DNA from: Planctomycetota bacterium
Lineage (GTDB): Bacteria > Planctomycetota > Brocadiia > Brocadiales > Brocadiaceae
NCBI GenBank assembly: GCA_016188675.1
Contig: JACPHJ010000046.1
Coordinates: 52,504 to 116,503 of the forward strand
DNA: 64,000 bases
Direction of reading: 5' to 3'
Of the stretch, positions 18,982 through 27,235 are shown piece after piece (the first letter of the stretch is position 1; each line of letters opens with the position of its first letter). Made by a program: the position numbers and the translations under genes. The notes beneath the pieces are model-generated. The model worked only from the letters and a program-made list of their open reading frames with translations, ran no database searches and was not told the DNA's origin.

Positions 18982-20310
18982 ATGAGCGTAAAATGCATCT
19001 TAAAGAAGGTAATACACGTTCTGATTCCTAGTCGTTTAGTAATATGCATTTTATCCATCTCAATCTTTTCTATCCTCATTCCTCAATTAAGCCATAGTCA
19101 GGAAGCGGATAAAATAGCTGAGACCTCCATCAATTTACAGAAGGAAAACACCTCTACCGAAAATCGTAATAAGCCGGATACCGTAAAGTCTCCTCCCTCC
19201 ACTATTACGAAAAGTATGGAAAAAATTGCAAAAAAAAGAGGTTTTAAGAAAACAGTATCACATACTCCTGTATTCGATAAAAGTGGTAATATTTATCTCG
19301 CCTCCTGTGATGGCAAGCTCTCCGCCATTGACCCAGCCGGGAACACAAAATGGTATGTCCAACTGGCTGATAAGATTAATACGGGTCTTGCGATTGGATT
19401 GGACAATACTTTATTTTTTAGTTCAGAGAAAACACTCTATGCTCTTAGTTCAAACGGTGTGCTGAAATGGATATTTAATGTAGACAATACGATAGATTTT
19501 CCATCTGTTTTAGATAGTCAGGGAAATATCTATGTTGTAAGTAAAAAGGATGGTTTTTTATATGTGATCAAGCCTGATGGGCGTTTATACTGGAATGTCC
19601 AAATAAATGGGAATATTTCCACACCACCTTCCATAACGATGGACGGCAGGATTTATATTACAACACAAACCAATATACTTTATGCTATAAATTCCGATGG
19701 GTCTCTGCTATGGCGACGTAAAATTTACGGTAAACGGGAAGGCCGATTCACCTCTGTGGCAAAACAAACAAATATTGCCAATCCTGTACTTCCATCCGGA
19801 GCAGAACCTGTTTATGAATCACAAGAACAAACTTCTCCGCAAGTACTGCGAATCACTCGCATAAAGCCAGAAGAGGTACAAACTTCTTCTAATGAGACTG
19901 ATATACCTGCAAGCACTTCTTTTGCAGCATCAATATTAAAAGGCAGTTCACCATTAACAGTAATATTTTCTGATACCTCTACGGGTAAAATTATCAACAG
20001 ATGCTGGGATTTCGGGGATGGAACACTGATAAACTCAGAACAGTCACCTGTCCATATGTATACAACACCGGGAAACTACGACGTGCGCCTTATTATAAGG
20101 AGACCTGATAGCACCTCGACCATTATTAGGCGAAGCTACATTACGGTGACAGATGTATTCTTAGACAGCAGTAAAGAAATTACGACAGACAAACAGGGAA
20201 GAAACAATGATACGTCCACGCCTCTTCCCCCAAATTCCAATATATACAACGATGCAAAATTACTGGATACTGAATCCCTTGTATCCGTTGCAAAGAGCAA
20301 AGAGCCATAA
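18982..20310 (+). CDS. secreted PQQ-like beta-propeller and PKD domain protein
   Basis: 442 residues. A TTTTTGGAG ribosome-binding region precedes ATG. One hydrophobic segment (about residues 15-35) acts as signal peptide or anchor. Residues about 90-250 hold at least four PQQ-type blades with the recurring pattern G-N-I-Y followed by L-x-A-I-x-x-x-G and W. A PKD domain lies at about 315-392, with the diagnostic CWDFGDGT and a closing TVTD strand. The tail is Ser/Thr/Asn-rich. Such proteins are periplasmic or surface-exposed and serve binding or assembly. No catalytic residues are seen. A strong hairpin (20361-20436) follows the stop. Confidence 0.8.
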   Translation: MSVKCILKKVIHVLIPSRLVICILSISIFSILIPQLSHSQEADKIAETSINLQKENTSTENRNKPDTVKSPPSTITKSMEKIAKKRGFKKTVSHTPVFDKSGNIYLASCDGKLSAIDPAGNTKWYVQLADKINTGLAIGLDNTLFFSSEKTLYALSSNGVLKWIFNVDNTIDFPSVLDSQGNIYVVSKKDGFLYVIKPDGRLYWNVQINGNISTPPSITMDGRIYITTQTNILYAINSDGSLLWRRKIYGKREGRFTSVAKQTNIANPVLPSGAEPVYESQEQTSPQVLRITRIKPEEVQTSSNETDIPASTSFAASILKGSSPLTVIFSDTSTGKIINRCWDFGDGTLINSEQSPVHMYTTPGNYDVRLIIRRPDSTSTIIRRSYITVTDVFLDSSKEITTDKQGRNNDTSTPLPPNSNIYNDAKLLDTESLVSVAKSKEP

Positions 20311-20360
20311 TTTTTAAATTTCCATTCACAAACAGCCTATTTTTTGGTAAAAATAATAAA

Positions 20361-20445
20361 GCGTTGGTGTCGGGGAAAAGCCTTGGTAGTGACATGCTCA
20401 GTTTTGGGCTTATCTGAGCAGCTTCGACACCGACGCTCTTTTTGT
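20361..20445 (+). ncRNA. hairpin element upstream of moxR: terminator or structured leader RNA
   Basis: An outer stem pairs GCGTTGGTGTCG (20361-20372) with CGACACCGACGC (20425-20436), 12 positions with one G-T wobble, and is followed by CTTTTTGTTT as in an intrinsic terminator. Inside, TGCTCAG (20395-20401) pairs with CTGAGCA (20414-20420). The 12-nt loop contains GGCTT, which is complementary to AAGCC at 20378-20382, so a pseudoknot is possible. It matches no riboswitch I can recognise. It ends about 15 nt before the moxR ATG. The simple alternative is a terminator of the propeller gene with a large loop. Confidence 0.5.
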
Positions 20446-20459
20446 TTATAAATATTCAT

Positions 20460-21470
20460 ATGACCGCTTCGGAAATCGAAAAGACCGACCTTCAGGCTAT
20501 TGATAAGATAGTCGAGGGACGTTCCAAAATAAAAAAAGAAATCGCAAAGGTTATTGTTGGGCAGGAGGAGGTTATTGACGACCTCCTTATAGCCCTCTTT
20601 TGCAAAGGGCATTGTTTGTTTGTAGGCGTGCCGGGACTTGCAAAAACACTCCTCGTGAGCACCCTCGCAAACGTTTTAAACCTTAGGTTTAACCGCATAC
20701 AATTTACACCCGATCTGATGCCTGCCGATATCACCGGTACGGATATATTGGAACAAGACCACGCCTCCGGTAAAAGATTCTTTAAATTTATCAAAGGCCC
20801 TATCTTTTCAAATATCCTGCTGGCCGACGAGATTAACCGCACGCCCCCAAAGACACAAGCAGCGCTGCTCCAGGCAATGCAGGAATACAAAGTAACTGCC
20901 AGCGGCACTACTTATTCTCTCGACCTCCCCTTCGTTGTCTTTGCCACACAGAACCCCATCGAGCAGGAAGGCACATATCCGCTCCCTGAGGCACAGCTTG
21001 ACCGATTCATGTTTCAGATAAATGTTCAGTATCCCTCAAAAGAAGAAGAAGTCGAGATTGTAAGAACAACCACTTCCACATATAAACCAACAATAAATAA
21101 AGCTTTCAGCCCTGAAGAAATAACAAGTCTTCAAGACCTTGTTACGAGGGTGCCGGTTGCCGATTATGTGCTTGAATATGCCATAAGATTGGTACGGGCG
21201 TCAAGGCCGTCGGATTCCAGTTCGCCTGATTTTATTAAAAAATGGATTAGCTGGGGGGCAGGACCTCGCGCCTCACAATATCTCATACTCGGCGGCAAGG
21301 CACGTGCATTGCTGGACGGCAGGTATGCAGTTACCTGCAACGACGTACGGGCAATTGCCAAACCTATCTTGCAGCACCGCATTATTACTAATTTCCACGC
21401 CGAGGCCGAAGGGAAAACCTCTTTACACATCATCGACCAATTACTCGATACTATAAAAGAACACACATAA
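20460..21470 (+). CDS. MoxR-family AAA+ ATPase
   Basis: 336 residues from ATG 20460; an upstream in-frame TTG (20442) lies in the terminator-like hairpin and is less likely. Walker A is GVPGLAKT (residues 56-63) and Walker B is ILLADE (119-124), followed by INRTPPKTQAALLQAMQE and the sensor-1 region FATQNPIEQEGTYPLPEAQLDRF, all canonical for MoxR. MoxR ATPases act as chaperones with VWA-domain partners. The next two genes (DUF58 and BatA-type) supply those partners, forming the usual MoxR-DUF58-BatA module linked to envelope stress or assembly of periplasmic complexes. Confidence 0.93.
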   Translation: MTASEIEKTDLQAIDKIVEGRSKIKKEIAKVIVGQEEVIDDLLIALFCKGHCLFVGVPGLAKTLLVSTLANVLNLRFNRIQFTPDLMPADITGTDILEQDHASGKRFFKFIKGPIFSNILLADEINRTPPKTQAALLQAMQEYKVTASGTTYSLDLPFVVFATQNPIEQEGTYPLPEAQLDRFMFQINVQYPSKEEEVEIVRTTTSTYKPTINKAFSPEEITSLQDLVTRVPVADYVLEYAIRLVRASRPSDSSSPDFIKKWISWGAGPRASQYLILGGKARALLDGRYAVTCNDVRAIAKPILQHRIITNFHAEAEGKTSLHIIDQLLDTIKEHT

Positions 21471-21472
21471 AA

Positions 21473-21553
21473 AATTTGCGATTTCGGATTTACGATTTTA
21501 GATTTATAATTTTTTTTACCCAAGAAAATCGTAAATCGCAAATCTAAAATTAT
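21473..21553. repeat. imperfect inverted repeat (ATTTGCGATTT/AAATCGCAAAT) between moxR and DUF58 gene
   Basis: The left part carries ATTTGCGATTTCGG then ATTTACGATTTT. The right part carries AAAATCGTAAATCGCAAATC. It fills almost the whole 101-bp gap between two genes that are normally tightly spaced. It looks like an inserted palindromic repeat and could also act as an mRNA processing site. Confidence 0.5.
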
Positions 21554-21571
21554 TTCTTTACGGTTAATTCT

Positions 21572-22477
21572 ATGCCAGAAAATCCTTTTGATCCGGTAAC
21601 ACTTTCCAAGATTGCCAGTATGGAACTCCGTGCAAGGCTTGTGGTAGATGGGGTCTTGTCGGGTATTCACAAAAGCCCTTACAAAGGTTCCAGCATCGAA
21701 TTCCTGGAACATAAAGAATATTCACCCGGAAATGAGATAAAACACATTGACTGGAAGGTGCATGCAAGGACGGATAAGTATTATATCAAGGAATTCGAGG
21801 AGGAAACGAATCTCAAGTGTTATATATTCCTTGATACCAGCGGATCAATGGAATATAAATCGACAGGTGTCAGTAAGTTTGAATATGCCGCTACCCTTGC
21901 TGCCTCTCTGGCCTATTTATTGTTAAAGCAGTCTGACATGGTAGGCCTGATCAGCTTCAGTGACAAGGTACTCCAGTACGTGCCGCCAAGATCGCGCATT
22001 AATCACTTACACGCACTGCTCAATACCCTCACAGAATTAAAACCTGCGGGGAAATCAAATATCAGTGTCATCCTCAACGAATTCATCGAGAAGATCAGTC
22101 GTCGTTCCTTAATTATTCTCATATCTGATTTTTTTGATGATACAAATAAAGTAATAAATCAATTAAAGTATTTTCAATTCAAGAAAAACGAGGTTATTTT
22201 ATTTCACTTACTCGATCCGTACGAATTGACATTTCCTTTCGAAGCAATAACGTATTTTGAGTCCATGGAAGACGAGAGACGTATCCTGGCAGATCCAAAG
22301 TCCATAAAAGACCGATACCTTTCCGGGATTAACCGTTATCTTGAACAATTCAAGCAAGCATGCTTTGAAAACCAAATAGATTACTGGCTCATCGATTCTT
22401 CTACTCCGATGGACCAGTCGTTGATCAAGTTCCTGGCAAAAAGAGAAAGCGCCTCACGCCCTCTCCACAAATCCTGA
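21572..22477 (+). CDS. DUF58 domain protein (VWA-like partner of MoxR)
   Basis: 301 residues. The DUF58 hallmark is NEIKHIDWKVHARTDKYYIKEF at about 56-77. It is followed by a VWA-type MIDAS start, FLDTSGSM, and a later LIILISDFFDD. No signal peptide is seen, so it is cytoplasmic or membrane-associated. In known clusters the DUF58 protein is encoded directly after MoxR and before BatA/BatB-type membrane VWA proteins, exactly as here. Its molecular role is not established; it is thought to be an adaptor or client of the MoxR ATPase. Confidence 0.9.
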   Translation: MPENPFDPVTLSKIASMELRARLVVDGVLSGIHKSPYKGSSIEFLEHKEYSPGNEIKHIDWKVHARTDKYYIKEFEEETNLKCYIFLDTSGSMEYKSTGVSKFEYAATLAASLAYLLLKQSDMVGLISFSDKVLQYVPPRSRINHLHALLNTLTELKPAGKSNISVILNEFIEKISRRSLIILISDFFDDTNKVINQLKYFQFKKNEVILFHLLDPYELTFPFEAITYFESMEDERRILADPKSIKDRYLSGINRYLEQFKQACFENQIDYWLIDSSTPMDQSLIKFLAKRESASRPLHKS

Positions 22478-22528
22478 TATCAAATCTTTTTCATTTAAAC
22501 CGACGCAAATAAGTAGTAAAATTATGGC

Positions 22529-24661
22529 ATGATCTCATTCCTTAATCCCCTGTTATTATTCGGTATTCTGGGTGCCATTATCCCCATTATCATCCATCTC
22601 ATAAATAAGAAGAAGGCCATCTCCCATAAATTTGCAGCCATCGACTTTATATTACAGACCAATAAGCGCATTTCGGTAAAATTCAAACTTCGTCAACTGA
22701 TCCTGTTAATCCTCAGGGCTTCATTGCTCGCCTTCCTCGCTATGGCCCTTGCAAGGCCATTTATGAAAAACTTTATCGGCGGAGCGCCCGAAAAGAACGT
22801 CCCGACCAGCAACGTTATTATTATAGACGATTCGTACAGCATGCAGTACTCAGAGGATAATGAATCGTTTTTTATGTCTGCCAAGACAGCAGCGAGGGGG
22901 ATTATTAATAATTTAACTAAAAACGACGATGCCGCTGTAATTACCTGCTCAAGGCTGTCATCACAAGTCCTACCAGAACTCGATTATGACAAAAGAAATC
23001 TCTTAAACTCCATTGAACAATTACAACCCGGTTTTGCTACCACGCATATTATACCAGCACTGGATGCTGCAGTTGAGATTTTAACTTCTGCTAAGGCATC
23101 TATTAAACGGATATTCCTGCTGACTGACCTGACGCGGAACGGCTGGGATATCGATTGGTTCAAGAGTGGAAACGAAAAACTCCGCAGTCATGTGTCAAAT
23201 ATCCATATCGTGGACCTGTCGGAAGGCAGGGAACTCAAGAATATAGCAGTTACCCATATTGAACCACAGATTAACGTGTCGGAAAGAAGTGCAGAAAGTA
23301 CCATCAAGGTGGTCGTATCTAATTTTACACCTACACGGGTCAAAAACCTCCTGGCACAAGTTTTTTTAGACCGGAAAAAAGTGGCACAGGGATTTTTTAA
23401 CATCGAGCCAAACGCATCGGAAACAAAAGATTTTTACTTTAGCGTGGAAAAAGGGAAAGGTCACACCGGTTGGGTTGAAATTTCTGAGGACAATCTGAAC
23501 ACAGACAATAAACGATATTTTGCTATCAATACATCGAACAAACTGGATGCCTTATTGATTGACGGCGACCCCAAAACAAATATCTACGAGAGTGAAACGT
23601 TTTATCTGGAAAAGGCGTTAAATCCAGGCCGCGAACACGCATCCTCGATCAAACCAACAATCTGTTCAATCCACGAAGTTAAAAATTTCGATTTTGCAAA
23701 TTTCGATATTGTCTTTTTGTGTAATGTTGAAACCCTGCCGCCCGAAAAGATTCATGAACTCGATAAGTTCGTCAAAGAAGGCGGATCTGTTATTTTTTCA
23801 CTTGGGAATAAGGTGGATGCCAATTACTACAATAATTCATTTGGCACACTGCTGCCGCATCGACTCCATACCACGAGGACCTTTTCCAGCGACAGTCCGC
23901 TATCTGAAGAACAACCCCTTCACCTGAAGCCCACAGAACCAATACATCCCGCCTTACGCATTCTTTCTGAAACGAATATGGGTACATTGTCTTCTGTGAA
24001 ATTTTATCGGGTATTTTATGTCGACCCAACACCATTGGGTAATTGTAAAACCATACTATCATTTTCAGACGATACACCAGCGATAATTGAAAGACTGGTT
24101 GACCGGGGAAGATGTGTGCTCTTTACATCGTCGGTAGATAGAGACTGGACTGATATGCCCGTAAAACCCTTTTTCCTTCCATTAATGCAGCAACTTTGCA
24201 GATTTTCAACGGGAAATGTTGCAGAAGAAATACAAAATGAAACGCTGGTCAAACACAATTGGCAGGTTCCCTGTCAGGAAGAAATTAACAGCCTGGAAAT
24301 AACTAATCCGGAAGGCGCAAAAGCCGTCCTACAACCTCAGCTAATTGATAACGAAAAGTCATTTTTATACAGCGAGACAAATTTTCCGGGGATTTATACT
24401 GTTACAGTGGATGAGAAGCCTCATCCACAATTTCCCTCGTATTTTCAGGTGAATGAAGACACTACAGAATCTAATCTTGTTAAGATAAATCAAAAAGAAC
24501 TTACTGCCCTCATGGGCGGCATAAACCTCACCATAACAACTTCTCCTGTTAGTGAAGGCAGTGAAGTACTCATGGGCGAGGCCAAAAAGACCCTCTGGGG
24601 CGCACTCCTCTTCCTCGCCCTCTGCATTCTCTTCGTCGAGTCATTCGTTTCGAGAAAATAA
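22529..24661 (+). CDS. BatA-type membrane protein with VWA domain
   Basis: 710 residues. The N-terminus is the typical BatA two-helix unit: FLNPLLLFGILGAIIPIIIH, then residues to about 80 with LILLILRASLLAFLAMALARP. A VWA-like domain starts at VIIDDSYSMQYS, retaining D-x-S-x-S of the MIDAS. After residue 270 comes a beta-rich region resembling CARDB or Big domains, then a glutamine-amidotransferase-like Rossmann block (about 340-400). One C-terminal span closes it (ALLFLALCILFVE). It is third in the MoxR-DUF58-BatA set. Expected topology: a large periplasmic or cytoplasmic domain between two membrane anchors. Confidence 0.85.
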   Translation: MISFLNPLLLFGILGAIIPIIIHLINKKKAISHKFAAIDFILQTNKRISVKFKLRQLILLILRASLLAFLAMALARPFMKNFIGGAPEKNVPTSNVIIIDDSYSMQYSEDNESFFMSAKTAARGIINNLTKNDDAAVITCSRLSSQVLPELDYDKRNLLNSIEQLQPGFATTHIIPALDAAVEILTSAKASIKRIFLLTDLTRNGWDIDWFKSGNEKLRSHVSNIHIVDLSEGRELKNIAVTHIEPQINVSERSAESTIKVVVSNFTPTRVKNLLAQVFLDRKKVAQGFFNIEPNASETKDFYFSVEKGKGHTGWVEISEDNLNTDNKRYFAINTSNKLDALLIDGDPKTNIYESETFYLEKALNPGREHASSIKPTICSIHEVKNFDFANFDIVFLCNVETLPPEKIHELDKFVKEGGSVIFSLGNKVDANYYNNSFGTLLPHRLHTTRTFSSDSPLSEEQPLHLKPTEPIHPALRILSETNMGTLSSVKFYRVFYVDPTPLGNCKTILSFSDDTPAIIERLVDRGRCVLFTSSVDRDWTDMPVKPFFLPLMQQLCRFSTGNVAEEIQNETLVKHNWQVPCQEEINSLEITNPEGAKAVLQPQLIDNEKSFLYSETNFPGIYTVTVDEKPHPQFPSYFQVNEDTTESNLVKINQKELTALMGGINLTITTSPVSEGSEVLMGEAKKTLWGALLFLALCILFVESFVSRK

Positions 24662-24667
24662 TTTTTA

Positions 24668-24696
24668 TTGACATCTCTGGATTTTTTAACTAACAT
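24668..24696 (+). promoter_or_regulatory. sigma70-like promoter of the Fur/PerR-family gene
   Basis: TTGACA (24668-24673) and TAACAT (24691-24696) are separated by 17 bases, about 45 bases before the ATG at 24742. The -35 matches consensus and the -10 matches at four of six positions. Confidence 0.45.
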
Positions 24697-24741
24697 TTTA
24701 CTTTAAATAACAATCATTTCTGTTTATTATCTGGAATAAAT

Positions 24742-25158
24742 ATGGAAACGGTAGAAAAACTGACTGATATACTGAGAAATCACGGCATGAAGATCACCCC
24801 GCAGCGGTTGATGATCTTTAAGGTGCTGGAGAATAATACCTCCCATCCATCCGCAGAAGAGGTCTTTAAAAGGGTAAAAAGGATTTATCCCACCGTGTCG
24901 TTTACCACGATTTACAAAACCCTGGAAACCTTACGGGATCTGGGAGAGGTAACGGAACTCATTATTGACGAGGACCGTAAACACTACGATCCCAACACTG
25001 ATACCCACCATCACGTCATCTGCTCCAACTGCAAAAAGATACACGACATCTTTGAGGATTTTTCACCGCACGTCAAATTGCCCGATTCCCTGAGAAAGGA
25101 TTTCGCCGTCTCCGGGTTCCAGATATCCTTCCACGGCACCTGCAAAGAATGCGCCTAA
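24742..25158 (+). CDS. Fur/PerR-family metalloregulator
   Basis: 138 residues, the usual family length. The winged-helix domain contains the family core ITPQRLMIFKVLENN, HPSAEEVF and TVSFTTIYKTLETL. The dimer domain has a His-rich metal site, DTHHHVICSNCKKI, and a C-terminal CKEC, giving two CxxC pairs for a structural zinc. The presence of both CxxC pairs and the spacing are closer to PerR than to Zur, but peroxide sensing cannot be proved from sequence. It has its own probable promoter and is convergent with the amidotransferase gene. Targets are unknown; the porin/cytochrome control region has two dyads worth testing against it. Confidence 0.85.
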   Translation: METVEKLTDILRNHGMKITPQRLMIFKVLENNTSHPSAEEVFKRVKRIYPTVSFTTIYKTLETLRDLGEVTELIIDEDRKHYDPNTDTHHHVICSNCKKIHDIFEDFSPHVKLPDSLRKDFAVSGFQISFHGTCKECA

Positions 25159-25183
25159 GGCATTTGAAACAAACCTGCTTTTT

Positions 25184-25276
25184 AACTGCAGATTACACAG
25201 ATAAAAACAAAATAAATCGGGCGTATTCTCAATTATAAAATTTTTGAGCCGCCCAAAGTCCCCTCCTGGGAGGGGA
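25184..25276. repeat. convergent intergenic region with repeat remnant and GC-rich hairpin
   Basis: Between the Fur-like and amidotransferase stops are a partial ATCTGTGnn repeat (reverse strand, 25184-25202) and a hairpin TCCCCTCC-TG-GGAGGGGA (25259-25276) followed by AAAGGGGTGGGTT. The latter resembles widespread intergenic repeats and may terminate transcription from both sides. Confidence 0.45.
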
Positions 25277-25288
25277 TAAAGGGGTGGG

Positions 25289-25990
25289 TTATTTGGAGGC
25301 TTTAATAAGGGCCTTGAATAAGGCCAGGTGGTGCGGTGAGCCTGTCATGCGTTCGGGATGCCACTGGACGCCCACAAGAAATGAATAATCCCTACATTCG
25401 ATAGCTTCAATAATACCATCCGCAGTATGCGCCGTATCTTTCAAGCCCTTGCCCAATCTCTTAATGGCCTGGTGATGCGTGCTGTTGGCCTCGATGCGGT
25501 CTGTTCCAATAATTTTATCAAGAAGAGAATCTTTTCTTATGGATACAGCGTGGGTATAGTGATCGTTCTGTGAATCTTTGTGAATTATGGGTGTCTTGAC
25601 TTCAGACGGAATGTCCTGTATTAACGAACCACCCATGGCGACATTTACAAGCTGAATACCATAGCATATAGCCAGAATGGGTTTTTTCATCTGGATGGAC
25701 GTCCCTACTAAAATAAAATCGGAGGTATCTTTATCGGGATGGACGCATACCGTCTTTTCATGTCTTTCTTCTCCATAGCGTTGTGGCGGAACGTCATTGC
25801 CGCCTGTTAGGAGAATCCCATCTACCTTTTTCAATAAGAGTTCCACGTCGTTTTTATCCTTGATAATGGGTAATAAGAATGGGATTCCGCCTGCCGCAAC
25901 GATGGCCTCATTGTAATCTCTATACGTAAAAGAATAAGGCTGTTTCCCTTTCTCTTCGTAATCGCAGTTGATGCCAATAATTGGTTTCAT
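25289..25990 (-). CDS. class I glutamine amidotransferase-like hydrolase (PuuD/peptidase C26 family)
   Basis: 233 residues. Nucleophile Cys109 is in LAICYGIQ (the family usually has ICRG), with His211 and Glu213 in GVQWHPE completing the triad. The oxyanion region GILLTGGNDV is also present. Family members hydrolyse gamma-glutamyl bonds, for example gamma-glutamyl-GABA in putrescine breakdown, but no polyamine genes are near. It overlaps the upstream aminotransferase gene by 4 bases on the same strand, so the two are probably co-transcribed. The substrate is uncertain. Confidence 0.85.
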   Translation of the reverse strand: MKPIIGINCDYEEKGKQPYSFTYRDYNEAIVAAGGIPFLLPIIKDKNDVELLLKKVDGILLTGGNDVPPQRYGEERHEKTVCVHPDKDTSDFILVGTSIQMKKPILAICYGIQLVNVAMGGSLIQDIPSEVKTPIIHKDSQNDHYTHAVSIRKDSLLDKIIGTDRIEANSTHHQAIKRLGKGLKDTAHTADGIIEAIECRDYSFLVGVQWHPERMTGSPHHLALFKALIKASK

Positions 25991-27125
25991 ATATAATGTT
26001 TTTCTACGATCTTTTTTACCGCATTGATAACATCATCGGTATCTTCCTCTGTCAGCTTTGCCGAGAGCGGCAGGGAAATCGTCCTGTCTGAGACAAATTC
26101 GGCATTTGGGAAATCGCCGCGTTTAAATCCAAAGGTGTTTGCATAGTATGGATGCAGATGCAGCGCCACGAAGTGGATACCCGTACCAATATTTTTATTG
26201 TGAAGCGCCTGCTGAAATGCGTCCCTGCTTATATCGATCTTGTCAATGTCGAGTAAAGGTGTATAGAGATGCCGGGCGTGTACGGTATCCTTTTCCGCTG
26301 TCGCCGGGACAATGAGTGGCAATTCCTGAAATGCCTTGTCATATTTCTTCCATATCTTTTCACGTATCTTGTGATACTTGTTCACGCGTTTTAATTGATG
26401 GATGCCCAGGGCAGCCTGGATGTCCATCATGTTGTACTTGTAACCTGGAAAAACGACCTGATAGTGCTTAAAACCTTTATCTGAATATCTATGCCATGCC
26501 CCTTTGCTCATGCCATGTAAACCGTACATCTGCACCTTCTCTGCCCATTCCTTATTGTTCATAGTTACCATGCCTCCTTCACCCGTGCATACGTTTTTTG
26601 TGACATAGAAGCTGAAAACAGTCATATCACCGATGGCGCCGACCCTTTGCCCCTTGTAAACTGTTTCAATCGCATGGGCAGCGTCAGTGATAACGAGCAG
26701 GCGGTGTTTTTTTGCTATGGACATGATGGCATCCATGTCGCAGGGTCTTCCGGCAAAGTGGACGGGAATAATAGCCCGCGTTCGTTTGGTAATGCTTCTT
26801 TCGATACGATTGGGGTCGATATTCATCGAGCGTTTATCAATATCAACAAATACGGGTTTTGCCCCGATATGCGTAATAACATTAGCCGTGGCGGCAAAGG
26901 TCATGGGTGTGGTAATAATCTCGTCACCGCGGCCGAGTCCCGATACGATCATGTCGAGGTGGAGTCCTGCCGTACAGTAATGGAGTGCCATGGCGTATCT
27001 TGTCCTGTGGAAATCCAGCCGGAACGCAAGGTGTCAACGACTTCGTTTATCTCCGCCTCTTCTACCCTGGGGCTGCCGAAAATGAGATAGTTTTTTCTTA
27101 TGGGTTTATTTTTGGTTTTTATCAT
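25987..27125 (-). pseudogene. DegT/DnrJ/EryC1/StrS aminotransferase with small deletion and frameshift
   Basis: The main frame (ATG 26991 to 25987, 334 residues) has all core motifs: GDEIITTPMTFAATANVI, VITDAAHAIET, and FSFYVTKNVCTGEGGM with the PLP Lys. It lacks the N-terminus. That N-terminus is found just upstream in another frame from ATG 27125: KPIRKNYLIFGSPRVEEAEI, then TLRSGWISTGQ. The piece expected between GWISTG and YAMALHYCTAGLHL, about 15-17 residues of the TxxFExxFxxYxG region, is missing, and the reading frame changes at the junction near 26990-27000. Either the gene is inactive or the assembly dropped about 50 bases. A similar defect affects the GT4 gene at 2843-3935. Expected function if intact: amination of a nucleotide-linked keto-sugar. 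Confidence 0.8.
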
Positions 27126-27186
27126 ATAATTTTAAAATTGAAATTTATCTTGGGATAATTACGACAGGGTTGTCAAATTAATTCAA

Positions 27187-27204
27187 CACTATTGCAAAAT
27201 AGTG
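27187..27204. other. 7-bp inverted repeat upstream of the aminotransferase
   Basis: CACTATT and AATAGTG are separated by GCAA. They lie between the stop of the sensor gene and the start of the aminotransferase, both on the minus strand. It could be a weak terminator or an operator. Confidence 0.35.
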
Positions 27205-27235
27205 CGTACTTACACTGCACATATGTTCATATTCT

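Noticed and set aside
20180..20612. Two minus-strand ORFs over the hairpin region before moxR
   Set aside because: They run antisense to the propeller and MoxR genes and gain length from the hairpin. No motif is visible.
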